Shown: in pieces, positions 1 through 7,719 of the stretch
Position numbering within the stretch: the first letter of the stretch is position 1
Layout: every line of letters begins with the position of its first letter
Assembly: GCA_045105115.1 (NCBI GenBank)
Contig: JBGCDE010000143.1
Location: forward strand, 1 to 42,152
Direction: 5' to 3'
DNA: 42,152 nt
Source of the DNA: JAUIET01 sp045105115
Lineage (GTDB): Bacteria > Pseudomonadota > Gammaproteobacteria > Pseudomonadales > JAUIET01
Position numbers and translations under genes: made by a program
Notes under the pieces: generated by a model
The model's database searches: none
Seen by the model: the letters and a program-made list of their open reading frames with translations, nothing else
Told to the model about the DNA's origin: nothing

Positions 1-1505
1 CTTAGTGACGGGTCAAAACTGTCGTCTGAACGATTTTGCGTGAACGCATATTCGCCAGCCGTTCGGGTAAGGTCCCGCGTAGGCGTTTCCCAATTATCCA
101 GGGTCTGCCATGCAACATTTCGCGTGGAGGCATTGGAGTCCTGATCTTCGTCGGTGTAACGAAGGTCGAGAATAGCCCGGAAGTTGTCAGACATATTGAT
201 GGTGAGCTGGCCGTATATAGAGTAGGCATCTGCGTCACGGTCATACTGCCTGATGGCACCTGTAGGGTAGGGCAAGGCGTTACCTTTTACTGGAATAGGT
301 GCGGCCGTGCCGAACGGCGAAAACTGCTGCGTTTCAACAGTGGTGGTCTGATACCAGATACCGCCAATGTATTCGAAGGTTTGATCAGTTGGTGACAAAA
401 ACCGCACTTCCAGGCTGTCGGATTCATAGTCGTCGCTGATGTAAGTGTTGAGCACCTGTGCAGCGTAACCGTCTACATCCAGAAAGTAGGTGTTTTCATA
501 TTCGTTATGGTTGGCGATTACCTTAATTCCGTGGCCAGCCACTTCGCTTTCCATGGATAAGGTGATGTTGTTCCACTCGTACTCGCTAAAGTCTTCCCTT
601 GGAAAGCCGGTGGCTACACCACGCACATCATCCGCATCAAATTCCAATGTGCCAGCGGCTATCTCTGCGTTCTGATTGGCGATGAACCCTAAAAATGGCC
701 CAACCGGGGGGAATACGGTGCCAGAGACTGGCTGGCTATTACGACCTTCACCGTCTTTGGTACCAGCTTCAAACTTCGCGTACCAAGTGGTATTTTCGCC
801 ACTGTCGAATTCAAGGCTCAGTCGCCCGGCTACGGTTTCTTCGCTGCCGTCGTCTTGCCCAGTGGCGCGGTTTTCCGTCCAACCATCGAGATCATTGACT
901 AAAAGAGCCGCGCGGGCACGTATGTTGTCGCCCAATGGACCAGATACATAACCGCTGGCCGTGTAGCCGCCAATTTCAACTTCAGCGCCTAGCTTAACTT
1001 GCGCTTCAAACTCTTCAGTTGGCCGCGCGCTGGTGATGCTGATGGCACCGGCTGTTGTACTTTTGCCAAACAAGGCACCCTGTGGGCCACGTGCTACTTC
1101 AACACGGCCTGGGTCCAACATGGCGGATAATGCGGTGTTACTTCGGCCGCTATACACGTCATCGATATAAATAGGCACTGATGAATCAAATGCGAGGTTG
1201 GTAATACCCGAGCCCAGCCCGCGCACCCGGATAGCGGTGCCACCAAAGGTTTCTTGTACCTGAAGCCCCGGCACGAAATTCTGAATATCAGTAATATCAC
1301 CAATGGAGAATGTCTCCATCATTTCGCCAGTCACAACGCCCACGGATATGGGAATATCCTGCACACTTTCCTGTCGCTTGGTAGCCGTTACCATCACCTC
1401 TTCCAGCACTGGAGAACTTTGTGCCAGAACCTGGCCAGTTGATAGCAGGCCGCCTGCGGCAATGAGAGCGATTGCTTTTGAAAGTGGTTTTAGTGGCTGA
1501 TCCAT
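1..1505 (-). CDS. TonB-dependent outer-membrane receptor, N-terminal part (cut by window edge)
   Basis: Reading on the minus strand from the ATG at 1505, the frame stays open for 501 codons to the window edge, so the C-terminal strands of the barrel are missing. It opens with a signal peptide (hydrophobic core about residues 9-22, cleavage near VLAQS). A TonB-box-like EEVMVTATKR stretch follows, then a plug domain with RVRGLGSG, VEVARGPQGALFGKST and AGAISITSARP, and the start of the barrel. These plug motifs are standard for TonB-dependent receptors that take up siderophores, polysaccharides or other bulky ligands by TonB/ExbBD energy. There is no STN signalling domain, so it is an ordinary transporter. 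Substrate cannot be told from sequence. It is divergent from a Crp/Fnr-like regulator, which may control it. Confidence 0.93.
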   Translation of the reverse strand, partial: MDQPLKPLSKAIALIAAGGLLSTGQVLAQSSPVLEEVMVTATKRQESVQDIPISVGVVTGEMMETFSIGDITDIQNFVPGLQVQETFGGTAIRVRGLGSGITNLAFDSSVPIYIDDVYSGRSNTALSAMLDPGRVEVARGPQGALFGKSTTAGAISITSARPTEEFEAQVKLGAEVEIGGYTASGYVSGPLGDNIRARAALLVNDLDGWTENRATGQDDGSEETVAGRLSLEFDSGENTTWYAKFEAGTKDGEGRNSQPVSGTVFPPVGPFLGFIANQNAEIAAGTLEFDADDVRGVATGFPREDFSEYEWNNITLSMESEVAGHGIKVIANHNEYENTYFLDVDGYAAQVLNTYISDDYESDSLEVRFLSPTDQTFEYIGGIWYQTTTVETQQFSPFGTAAPIPVKGNALPYPTGAIRQYDRDADAYSIYGQLTINMSDNFRAILDLRYTDEDQDSNASTRNVAWQTLDNWETPTRDLTRTAGEYAFTQNRSDDSFDPSL

Positions 1506-1626
1506 TGTGCGTATCCTCAAGTGCAAAAGAGGGACAGGCATGCGCTGGATACGACAAAAAGTGGGGCCGGAATTTTACAGGCCTCACCGTATTCTTATCG
1601 ATCGTGCTATGCCTAAGTCCAGGCTC

Positions 1627-1656
1627 ATTATATTCAGTTTAAATTTGGTTTGTAAA
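1627..1656 (-). promoter_or_regulatory. Likely sigma-70 promoter of the TonB receptor
   Basis: On the minus strand a perfect TATAAT (1627-1632) lies 18 bp downstream of TTTACA (1651-1656). It sits about 120 bp before the receptor's ATG, so the leader would be about 115 nt. The surrounding 1615-1700 stretch is very AT-rich. TGTAAA occurs twice on the plus strand (1651 and 1674), and the first lies in TTGTAAACAA, a weak dyad that a regulator could bind; I cannot assign a binder. The rest of 1506-1805 shows nothing further. Confidence 0.55.
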
Positions 1657-1805
1657 CAATATAAAATTCTAATGTAAATTAAATAAACTGGATTTGTAAG
1701 TATTTTGAACGATGGGAACGGCCGAAGCTGGGCCTTACAATCAACACTCGACGTCAACCCAGCTTACGCGTTCAATATGGGCTGTAAAGCCTGGCCTGCA
1801 TCAAT

Positions 1806-2387
1806 ATGAACAAACTTCTCGCGTACCTCAAGCAGCTTGGCTCGCCATCAGAGCAAACGCTATCGGTATTAGCCGCAAACATTCGCCCTGATACCCTGAA
1901 AAAGGGTGAGTACTTCATAGCCGAAGGCGAATACGCCAACGAAATTGCTTTCCTGGAAAGCGGTGTTGTCAGGGCCTTTTATGTGAACTCTGAAGGCAAG
2001 GAGTACAACAAAACCCTTTTTACAGCCAACGCGATTATCGGTTCATACGCAGCGCTTATCAGCAAAGAAAAGAACCGATTACCCCAGCAAGCCTTAACAG
2101 ACTGCAAGATTTGGAGAATGAAATTTGCGCTGATAGAACAACTTTCCGAAGACGATGTTGAGGTTGAGCGACTACGACGAAAAATTGCCGAGCGCTTTTT
2201 TGTGTGGAATGAAAAGAAGCAACTGGAAATGGCGCTACTGGAAGCAAAAGAGCGCTACGGCATTTTCCTGCAGGAACACCCCGGAGTAGAAGACCTGATA
2301 CCGCAGTATCATATAGCCTCCTATTTAGGCGTAAGCCCCACTCAGCTCAGTCGTATTCGACAAAATCTCGACCCGAATATTGAATAA
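1806..2387 (+). CDS. Crp/Fnr-family transcriptional regulator
   Basis: 193 residues. Residues about 12-115 fit a cyclic-nucleotide-binding-type beta-roll: LKKGEYFIAEGE, then the ESGVVRAFYV strands and a DCKIWRMK strand. A long dimer helix runs through about 115-150. A short C-terminal helix-turn-helix at about 168-187 ends in YLGVSPTQLSRIRQNL. The length and recognition helix match the short Crp/Fnr type common in Bacteroidetes and some Gammaproteobacteria. The conserved cAMP-binding RS pair is not evident and no FNR cysteine cluster is seen, so the signal is unknown. It is divergent from the TonB receptor and may head an operon with the next two genes (gap of 86 bp, then 3 bp). Confidence 0.85.
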   Translation: MNKLLAYLKQLGSPSEQTLSVLAANIRPDTLKKGEYFIAEGEYANEIAFLESGVVRAFYVNSEGKEYNKTLFTANAIIGSYAALISKEKNRLPQQALTDCKIWRMKFALIEQLSEDDVEVERLRRKIAERFFVWNEKKQLEMALLEAKERYGIFLQEHPGVEDLIPQYHIASYLGVSPTQLSRIRQNLDPNIE

Positions 2388-2473
2388 ATCATTTTCCGTT
2401 TACCTATGTAAATGAATTCCCCCCTGCAAAGCAGCACACTGAATGTATTGCTAATGCCTACGGGGTTCAAACC

Positions 2474-2893
2474 ATGGAACACACTTCTTTTTTTAGTCGG
2501 CTATTTCTAGCCGCCGCATTGTGGAATTTCTCAGGCGCAGTTCTGGGTTACTTTAATACGGCTTTTGCGTTTGAAATGTTCTTCAATCGCGAACTCACCG
2601 ACCCACTGATGTTTTCCATCTACAAAGGCGCATGGGGCACAACGCTTACGTACTTTATTGGCTATTTGCTGGTTTCTCGCAATCCGGCCAAACATTACGG
2701 CATTGCGATTACTGGGGGCATTGGCAAGCTTGGTTTTATCATTAGCTTGCTGCAGTTGTACACGGACGGTATCGCCAGCCCGATTGTTTTTATCGTGATT
2801 ATCGGTGACGCAATATTCCTGCTTCTTTTTGCCTATTACTTTTACCAACTGTATTCATCCAGGGAGGTGCTTTCTTCTCAAGCTGAGGTATAA
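2474..2893 (+). CDS. Small four-helix integral membrane protein
   Basis: 139 residues, almost entirely hydrophobic. Four likely membrane spans lie near residues 7-27, 48-66, 75-94 and 100-127, linked by short loops, with a polar tail (YSSREVLSSQAEV). I do not recognise a named family with confidence. It starts at the ATG at 2474, and its stop is only 3 bp before the START-domain gene, so the two are almost certainly cotranscribed. The pairing with a periplasmic lipid-binding-fold protein suggests a role at the envelope, but that is inference only. Confidence 0.75.
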   Translation: MEHTSFFSRLFLAAALWNFSGAVLGYFNTAFAFEMFFNRELTDPLMFSIYKGAWGTTLTYFIGYLLVSRNPAKHYGIAITGGIGKLGFIISLLQLYTDGIASPIVFIVIIGDAIFLLLFAYYFYQLYSSREVLSSQAEV

Positions 2894-2896
2894 GAC

Positions 2897-3499
2897 ATGA
2901 AGGCTTTCTGTCTGATGCTGTTCGTAATGCTAAGCGCTATGGCAGCAAGCGAACCCGCATGGCAACTGGTGAAAGGGGATAACAAGGTATCTGTTTATAC
3001 GCGTCTCGAATCTGAAAGTGCTTACAAATCCTTTAAAGCTATTGGCGAAGTGAAAGCGTCATCAGAGCAGGTTTTGAATGTGCTCAATGATGTTAGCTCC
3101 TTTCAAAGCTGGTTTGCTTACGCCAAAACGGTAGAGCTGCTGGAGCAAAGCGAATTAAGTAAGTTGGTTTATATAGAAACTGACTTTCCGTGGCCGTTTC
3201 GCAATCAAGACATGGTTTACGAAATGTCATTCACAGAGTTGGATGATGGTTCTGTGGAATATGCTTTGTTGGGTAAGCCGGGGTACATCCCGGTAAAAAA
3301 GGGAATAAACAGGATGCGAAGCGCTAAAGGAAATATTCGAATAATGCCGTATGAAGATCACACGAAGATAAGCTATCTAATGCAGGCCAATCTTAGTGGG
3401 GAAATACCGCCTTGGTTGGCGAACAAGCACATCCATGAGTTGCCATTTCGAACCTTGGAGAATTTGCTTCGATTGCTTGAAGACAACCTGAATATTTAG
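2897..3499 (+). CDS. Exported START/polyketide-cyclase-like lipid-binding protein
   Basis: 200 residues with a clear Sec signal peptide (MKAFCLMLFVMLSAMAAS, cleavage near residue 17). The mature part reads as a START domain: WQLVKGDNKVSVYTR at the beginning, ASSEQVLNVLNDVSSFQSWF in the middle, DFPWPFRNQDMVYEMSF, and a C-terminal helix HELPFRTLENLLRLLEDN. START domains hold a lipid or other hydrophobic ligand in a deep pocket. Bacterial exported versions are common next to membrane proteins but mostly uncharacterised. It follows the small membrane protein by 3 bp. Its stop faces the amidohydrolase gene on the opposite strand. Confidence 0.85.
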   Translation: MKAFCLMLFVMLSAMAASEPAWQLVKGDNKVSVYTRLESESAYKSFKAIGEVKASSEQVLNVLNDVSSFQSWFAYAKTVELLEQSELSKLVYIETDFPWPFRNQDMVYEMSFTELDDGSVEYALLGKPGYIPVKKGINRMRSAKGNIRIMPYEDHTKISYLMQANLSGEIPPWLANKHIHELPFRTLENLLRLLEDNLNI

Positions 3500-3632
3500 A
3501 GAGCCAGAGAGTAGCCGTAGTAGCGCTTACTATCGGCACGCTCCCTGAATCCTCATTTCAATATCGTGTGTAAGGCCTAGCCCTGCGCTGTGCGAGCGGT
3601 ATGAACTAAAAGTAAAAGCAAAAGCGCCGATC

Positions 3633-3646
3633 GCCCGACCTGACCC
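3633..3646 (-). repeat. GGGTCAGGTCGGGC repeat, copy 1
   Basis: The 14-mer GGGTCAGGTCGGGC on the minus strand begins 10 bp past the stop of the amidohydrolase gene. The same 14-mer occurs once more at 11228-11241, 5 bp past another minus-strand gene. Here it is followed by GATCGGCGC, a short palindromic run. The form GGGTCAGGTC recalls the short extragenic repeats associated with REP/RAYT-type transposases; that link is from memory and not proven. The rest of 3500-3655 has no gene or clear terminator. Confidence 0.5.
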
Positions 3647-3655
3647 TAACAGCTT

Positions 3656-5113
3656 CTACCTTCCACCATTCAGCGATACCCGCTTTATCAATCGGCCGTT
3701 CAGAATCACTGAACGAATATCACTGAGTGCAGAAATGTCGATTGTTGGGTCGCCGTTTACCAACACTAAGTCGGCGCGCTTACCCTTTGCAATAATGCCT
3801 GAGCCGGGTTCGGAGGCATCGTCATCGGCTGCTAGAAACAGTGCGGAATCAAGGGTTGCCGCTCTTATGGCTTGGGCAGGGCTTAGTCCTGAGGCAACCA
3901 GCGTTGCTAGCTCTCGGTGTAGGCCGGCACCTGGAAACACGCCTGACTGAGTGTCGCTGCCTGCCAGTATCGTCATGCCAGCTTGATGCAAACGTTTTAC
4001 ATTGTCTCGTCGAGTAGCTTGTGTTTTTTGCATCAGTTCTTGCCAGCTTTTTAACGCGCCTAGGTCAAAGTCATCCGGTGCAGGGTAAAGCGATGCAATT
4101 TTTTCGGGGGCGATCATCTCCTTTTCCAGCGCGCTGGGAATCATTGGGCCATCAAACGCTCTACCATAGCGGTCAAATACTTCGCTGGTGGTTACCATCG
4201 GTATGTTGAAGCTCAGTAATTTTGCAATTGCGTCATCGGGTATGCGCTCTTTGTACACGCCATGTATCCACAGATCTACGCCGCTCTCGGCGGCTTTCAA
4301 AGCATCGGCCAATGTGCCGATGTGCGCCACCGTACGCAAGCCACGTTTCTCAGCTTGCTGTACAACAGCCTGAAGCGTGGGTGCGTCCATAATGCTTGCG
4401 TCTAAGGGAATACTGTCAACGGCAACCTTGATCATGTCGGCGCCTGCATCCGCTCGCTCGTTAACGGCGGCAATGCCTTCATCGGGTGACGTGATACCCG
4501 TTGCAACGGTATCTTTCAGGTACCAACGAATCCACCAAGGCGCCAGATTTTCCACCATCGCTCTGGGGTGCCCTTTGTCGTGGGTAACAATTTTCCCTGC
4601 GCTAACAACACGCGGACCAATTAGCTCGCCTGAGGCGATTTTATCGCGTCGGCTAAAGGCGTCTTCCGAACTGTCACCTGGGTCGAACACTGTGGTTATG
4701 CCGGCATACACATAAGCACGAAGATTGTCTTCCGGATTTGGTAAGGCGATTTTCCAGCTTGGGCCAGTGGTTGTTGATACATGGCCGTGCATATCAATTA
4801 AGCCGGGTACCAGAGTTGCACCCTGGCCATCAATAATGTGGGCGTTTTGTTGCTTCGAAAGGCTTCCAGTCGGCGCCACAGCAGCAATGGTGGTGTCTTG
4901 CACGAGAACGTCCTGGTTTGGCCTTAACTCGAGCGTGTCACTATTAAATACGCTAACGTCCTGAATAAGAATGGTTTGCTCGCCAAGCTCTGCCTTAGAC
5001 ACGGCTATGGGTGAATCCGCCTCTTTAGACATGCAGCCGCTCAAGGCAATTGCGCTCAGCAAAACAAAACAATGAAATCGGTATGATGAAAACATGCGCT
5101 TTGCTCGGTTCAT
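3656..5113 (-). CDS. Metal-dependent amidohydrolase, lipoprotein
   Basis: 485 residues. A type II signal peptide ends in the lipobox LSGC with Cys27, so the enzyme is probably membrane-tethered. The amidohydrolase fold is complete: HxH at His109/His111 (DMHGHVS), the bridging Lys229 (DMIKVAV), His264 (TVAHIG), His284 (WIHGV) and the catalytic Asp387 (AGSDTQSG). N- and C-terminal beta-sandwich pieces (residues 48-103 and the KGKRADLVLVNGDP tail) match the COG1228 group, which includes imidazolonepropionase-like and Xaa-Pro dipeptidase-like enzymes. It likely hydrolyses an amide, ester or dipeptide in the envelope; the substrate is not predictable. It lies 92 bp downstream of the TetR gene on the same strand. 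Confidence 0.9.
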   Translation of the reverse strand: MNRAKRMFSSYRFHCFVLLSAIALSGCMSKEADSPIAVSKAELGEQTILIQDVSVFNSDTLELRPNQDVLVQDTTIAAVAPTGSLSKQQNAHIIDGQGATLVPGLIDMHGHVSTTTGPSWKIALPNPEDNLRAYVYAGITTVFDPGDSSEDAFSRRDKIASGELIGPRVVSAGKIVTHDKGHPRAMVENLAPWWIRWYLKDTVATGITSPDEGIAAVNERADAGADMIKVAVDSIPLDASIMDAPTLQAVVQQAEKRGLRTVAHIGTLADALKAAESGVDLWIHGVYKERIPDDAIAKLLSFNIPMVTTSEVFDRYGRAFDGPMIPSALEKEMIAPEKIASLYPAPDDFDLGALKSWQELMQKTQATRRDNVKRLHQAGMTILAGSDTQSGVFPGAGLHRELATLVASGLSPAQAIRAATLDSALFLAADDDASEPGSGIIAKGKRADLVLVNGDPTIDISALSDIRSVILNGRLIKRVSLNGGR

Positions 5114-5205
5114 AGTGGTGGCCGCTCCTGTAGTGGATAAACTATGGTTATGGGCAAGATGATAATCGCCATTGCATCTATTGCGATAGCTTTACACCAG
5201 TTACC

Positions 5206-5847
5206 TTAAGATTGGCTATGCCAATGTTCAGCGCCAAGAAGAATTAAACTCAATTGCTTTTCTGCCAGCTCAGTTAGGTCGGCTTCGCTTTCGCCGTGGC
5301 GGTTTTCCATCAGCAACTGTTCAACTATGCGAGTCATCGCACCAATCATTAAGCCGGCCAACATTTGCAGATCTTCTGTAGACCAGGTGTTTGCGTCAAA
5401 CTGCAGGGCAAGATCGGTCGACAGTTCGCTGATCAGTAATCGATGCTCCGATTCTATCTCTGAGCGAATACTGGCAGAACCACCCACTTGCGCACGAATG
5501 ATAAATCGAAATTGCCTTGGGTGTGCCAGCACATAGTTAACGAAGATTTCAACTGATTCCCTAACCACATCCGCGCCTTGCGCCGGGTTGGCACGTACGT
5601 CTTTCAAATGCTGGCGCAGGGTTTTGAAGGATAGCTTAACCAGCTCAAGCCCCAATGAATCCATGTCAGGGAAGTGCCGATAAAACGCCGACGGGTTGAT
5701 GCCCACTTCTCGGGTTACTTCGCGCAGGCTAATCGCGTCGAAGCTTTTGTCGCGGCTCATCAGCTCCAACACAGCGTCGAACAAGGCCTGGCGGGTATCA
5801 ACTGGCTTATTGTCTTTGCGCCGGTGTTTTTTGCGGTTGGCTATCAT
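5206..5847 (-). CDS. TetR-family repressor, FabR/DesT-like
   Basis: 213 residues. A basic N-terminal arm (RKKHRRKDNK) precedes a TetR helix-turn-helix at about residues 17-62, with SLREVTREVGINPSAFYRHF as the recognition region. The pattern LREV-RE-GI-P-(S/T)-FYRHF-D-D-LGL is very like FabR and DesT, repressors of unsaturated fatty acid genes that sense acyl-CoA or acyl-ACP saturation. The C-terminal domain is helical with PRQFRFIIRAQVGGSASIRSEI, also like FabR. The supporting evidence is in the DNA: three 20-bp sites resembling FabR/DesT operators lie in the divergent promoter, one just 13 bp before this gene's ATG. Autoregulation and control of the COQ4-like gene are therefore likely. Confidence 0.85.
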   Translation of the reverse strand: MIANRKKHRRKDNKPVDTRQALFDAVLELMSRDKSFDAISLREVTREVGINPSAFYRHFPDMDSLGLELVKLSFKTLRQHLKDVRANPAQGADVVRESVEIFVNYVLAHPRQFRFIIRAQVGGSASIRSEIESEHRLLISELSTDLALQFDANTWSTEDLQMLAGLMIGAMTRIVEQLLMENRHGESEADLTELAEKQLSLILLGAEHWHSQS

Positions 5848-5860
5848 TTACGCGTCAGTC

Positions 5861-5880
5861 AGTGTACGTGTGTTCACACT
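5861..5880. promoter_or_regulatory. FabR/DesT-like operator, copy 1 (regulator's own promoter)
   Basis: AGTGTACGTGTGTTCACACT, with inverted arms AGTGT/ACACT. It is the first of three same-orientation copies in the divergent region. On the minus strand a -10-like TATAGT (5878-5883) overlaps its edge, so a bound repressor would block transcription of the TetR gene. A perfect 10-bp palindrome CCACGCGTGG (5891-5900) lies just upstream of that -10. Confidence 0.65.
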
Positions 5881-5972
5881 ATAGAGGTTTCCACGCGTGG
5901 TGCCTATGAGCTGCGGTAAAGGCTCTCAATTAGCTTAAGTAGGTGCAAAAAATTGGACCGAAAATCAGCTTA

Positions 5973-5992
5973 AGTGTACAAGTGTTGACATA
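5973..5992. promoter_or_regulatory. FabR/DesT-like operator, copy 2, over the -35 of the COQ4-like gene
   Basis: AGTGTACAAGTGTTGACATA differs from copy 3 at two positions. It contains the TTGACA hexamer (5985-5990) that forms the -35 of the plus-strand promoter. As I remember them, the E. coli FabR site (AGCGTACA-GTGTT) and the Pseudomonas DesT site (AGTGAAC...TGTTGACT) share this core. Confidence 0.65.
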
Positions 5993-6012
5993 ATGAAATT
6001 CTGAGTTATAGT
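5985..6012 (+). promoter_or_regulatory. Sigma-70 promoter of the COQ4-like gene
   Basis: TTGACA (5985-5990), a 16-bp spacer and TATAGT (6007-6012) make a strong promoter 33 bp before the ATG at 6045. The -35 lies inside operator copy 2, and the -10 overlaps the first three bases of operator copy 3, so both promoter elements are covered by sites for one repressor. Confidence 0.7.
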
Positions 6013-6029
6013 GTACATGTGTTCACATA
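6010..6029. promoter_or_regulatory. FabR/DesT-like operator, copy 3, over the -10/start of the COQ4-like gene
   Basis: AGTGTACATGTGTTCACATA begins at the last bases of the TATAGT -10 and covers the expected transcription start. Copies 2 and 3 start 37 bp apart. The joint consensus of the three copies is AGTGTAC(A/G)(T/A)GTGTT(C/G)ACA. Confidence 0.65.
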
Positions 6030-6044
6030 TAACGGCCCAATACC

Positions 6045-6794
6045 ATGGATCAAGCAATTGAGTACAAAACAGACTGGCGAGCAGCGCTTGGTGCGGTAAG
6101 AAAGTTAATAGCCAACCCGAAAGACACGCCGCAGGTGTTTGTCATCATGCGGTCGTTGAATGGTAAGTCGAACGTTGCCGGTTACCACAGGCTGCTTGGC
6201 ACTCGAAATGGCGGCCAATTGGCTTACCAACGAATTGAACTTGCCGAGCAATTTGGACAGCCTGAATTCCTCGATCAGTTCGCAGAGGGCACGGTTGGCC
6301 ATCAGTACAAGGTCATGATGCACGCCACTGGCTATTCAGCTGATGGTCTGGCCGAGGCAAGCCAGCTGGAAGGGCGAACCCTGAGCGCTGAACACCCCTA
6401 TGAGTGGTACGCCAGACGCACCAGAGACATTCATGACATATGGCATGTGTTAAGCGGTTATAGCCCGGATGAGCCTCTGGACGAAGCCTGCCTGGTGGCG
6501 TTCTCTTATGCGCAAACCAAGGGGCTTGGTTGGGCCTTGATTGCATTATTTGCCCTGATGGATTCCCTCAAAGACCCCTTGGGCGGCAAGCTTGTTAAGG
6601 CAATATGGGAAGCCTATAGGAATGGAAAAAAGGCGCAGTGGCTGCCAGCTGAAAATTATCTAACGCTGCTTAGCGAGCCGCTGGAGCAGGCGCGAGAACG
6701 CCTTAATATTGCGCGCCCAACACACTACCTGAGCTATAGACAAGAAATACCCGTGAGTGATGAGCTTTATGCCGACACCAGTTGGGCTTTCTGA
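6045..6794 (+). CDS. COQ4-family ubiquinone biosynthesis protein
   Basis: 249 residues, all-helical in appearance. The COQ4 hallmark is present: His130-Asp131-x2-His134 (RDIHDIWHVLSGY) and Glu147, one residue further on than the usual HDxxH-x11-E spacing. COQ4 is needed for coenzyme Q synthesis; the human protein has been linked to C1 decarboxylation/hydroxylation of the quinone ring through this metal-binding motif. Bacterial homologues are scattered and may act in the same step or in related quinone or lipid chemistry. The C-terminal part (WEAYRNGKKAQWLPAENYLTLL) also fits the family. It is driven by a promoter covered by two FabR/DesT-like operators and precedes a pterin dehydratase by 26 bp. 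Confidence 0.85.
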   Translation: MDQAIEYKTDWRAALGAVRKLIANPKDTPQVFVIMRSLNGKSNVAGYHRLLGTRNGGQLAYQRIELAEQFGQPEFLDQFAEGTVGHQYKVMMHATGYSADGLAEASQLEGRTLSAEHPYEWYARRTRDIHDIWHVLSGYSPDEPLDEACLVAFSYAQTKGLGWALIALFALMDSLKDPLGGKLVKAIWEAYRNGKKAQWLPAENYLTLLSEPLEQARERLNIARPTHYLSYRQEIPVSDELYADTSWAF

Positions 6795-6820
6795 TTAACT
6801 CCTTTAAGGAGGTAGGGTGC

Positions 6821-7126
6821 ATGACTCAACTCGTTAAATTGAGCGGCAAGCAGCTAGCATTGAGCTTGGAAGCACTCAACAATAAACTCATCTCGCCGTG
6901 GGTGATCAACGAACGGCCAGCGCTGGTAAAAGAACTGATATTTGATGATTTCAAACAGGCATGGACGTTTATGACAAAGCTTGCCTTGTACGCAGAGTCG
7001 AACGCACATCATCCAGAGTGGTTCAATGTGTACAACATGGTAGTTATAGAGCTAACCACCCACGACGTGGACGGCATTTCTGAGTTGGATTTTGCGTTTG
7101 CGCGCTTTGTGGAAGAGGCTGTCTAG
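6821..7126 (+). CDS. 4a-hydroxytetrahydrobiopterin dehydratase (pterin-4a-carbinolamine dehydratase)
   Basis: 101 residues from the ATG at 6821, chosen because TAAGGAGGT at 6805-6813 is an excellent ribosome-binding site 7 bp upstream; a longer reading from 6782 would overlap the previous gene. The family signature is exact: Glu59-x3-His63-His64-Pro65-x5-Tyr71-x9-His81-x8-Asp90. The enzyme dehydrates the 4a-carbinolamine formed by pterin-dependent aromatic amino acid hydroxylases, and PhhB also acts as a regulator partner. No phenylalanine hydroxylase gene is in the window. Cotranscription with the COQ4-like gene is likely. Confidence 0.9.
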   Translation: MTQLVKLSGKQLALSLEALNNKLISPWVINERPALVKELIFDDFKQAWTFMTKLALYAESNAHHPEWFNVYNMVVIELTTHDVDGISELDFAFARFVEEAV

Positions 7127-7719
7127 TCTTTGGTTTTACTATTTTTTTAGCTTGGTTGCGGGTTGAGTTTGGTGTTTTATATGTGATGTCCGTTGCTTGG
7201 CCTGATCCTCTTGATCGCGCTAACTACGGTTTGCGATGAAATAAGAAGTTATTGATAAATAAACGATTTATTTCGTTTTGATGGTTTTCAGGCGGTTGCG
7301 ATTGGATAAGAATCAAGCCCAGTTTGGCAAGTATCTGGCGTACTTACGGGAGGTTGGTGCGTTTGGGTCCAGTTTGATCAGCTCTTGTTCAATGGTTGCT
7401 GAAATAATCTGTGACACTGTGTTGGTGCTGCTTTCAGACAAAGTGATAAGGTGAAGCTTTCCGAGCGAGACTTAATAATATTGCTGGATTCGTTGGAAAA
7501 CCCGCCTGGTCCTAATGAGAAACTATTGGCTGCCGCTTTGGCAATGCCGAGACTTTGTTAGTTCCTGTGATTTTCGCTGCTAACAGCGACTTTTCAGCAC
7601 TCGTGGTAGACATGTTTCCAGAGCGATCTATGCATGGCTTTAATACATGACGGTTTAGTGCATTGTGGATCAGTTAATATCATAATAGTCAGCACTAGGC
7701 TCAATAGCAGACAAGCCCA
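7127..7719. other. 593-bp gap with a gene remnant
   Basis: No intact gene is seen here. The right half holds a broken DUF1778 antitoxin (listed separately). At 7257-7273 there is a perfect AAATAAA/TTTATTT inverted repeat around a 3-nt loop, too AT-rich to be a classic terminator. No toxin partner is visible. Confidence 0.6.
7341..7561 (+). pseudogene. Remnant of a DUF1778 (TacA-type) antitoxin gene
   Basis: From 7451 the frame reads VKLSERDLIILLDSLENPPG, then PNEKLLAAALAMPRLC and a stop at 7559. This matches the typical C-terminal half of DUF1778 ribbon-helix-helix antitoxins (LSERD...LLDxLENPPxPNxxLLAA), the part that wraps the GNAT toxin. Upstream, a different frame (about 7341-7440) reads SSLISSCSMVAEIICD and then LLSDKV, which resembles the middle of the same family. 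The two halves are therefore separated by a frameshift around 7415-7450, and no start codon or N-terminal DNA-binding strand is evident. The GNAT toxin normally encoded just downstream is absent. It looks like a decayed toxin-antitoxin locus. Confidence 0.5.

Noticed and set aside
36..395. 119-codon plus-strand open frame
   Set aside because: It is antisense to the TonB receptor barrel, which is in frame to the window edge with clear plug motifs.
7257..7273. AAATAAA/TTTATTT inverted repeat as a terminator
   Set aside because: The stem is all A/T with no following T run, so it would be too weak; kept only as a note in the gap.
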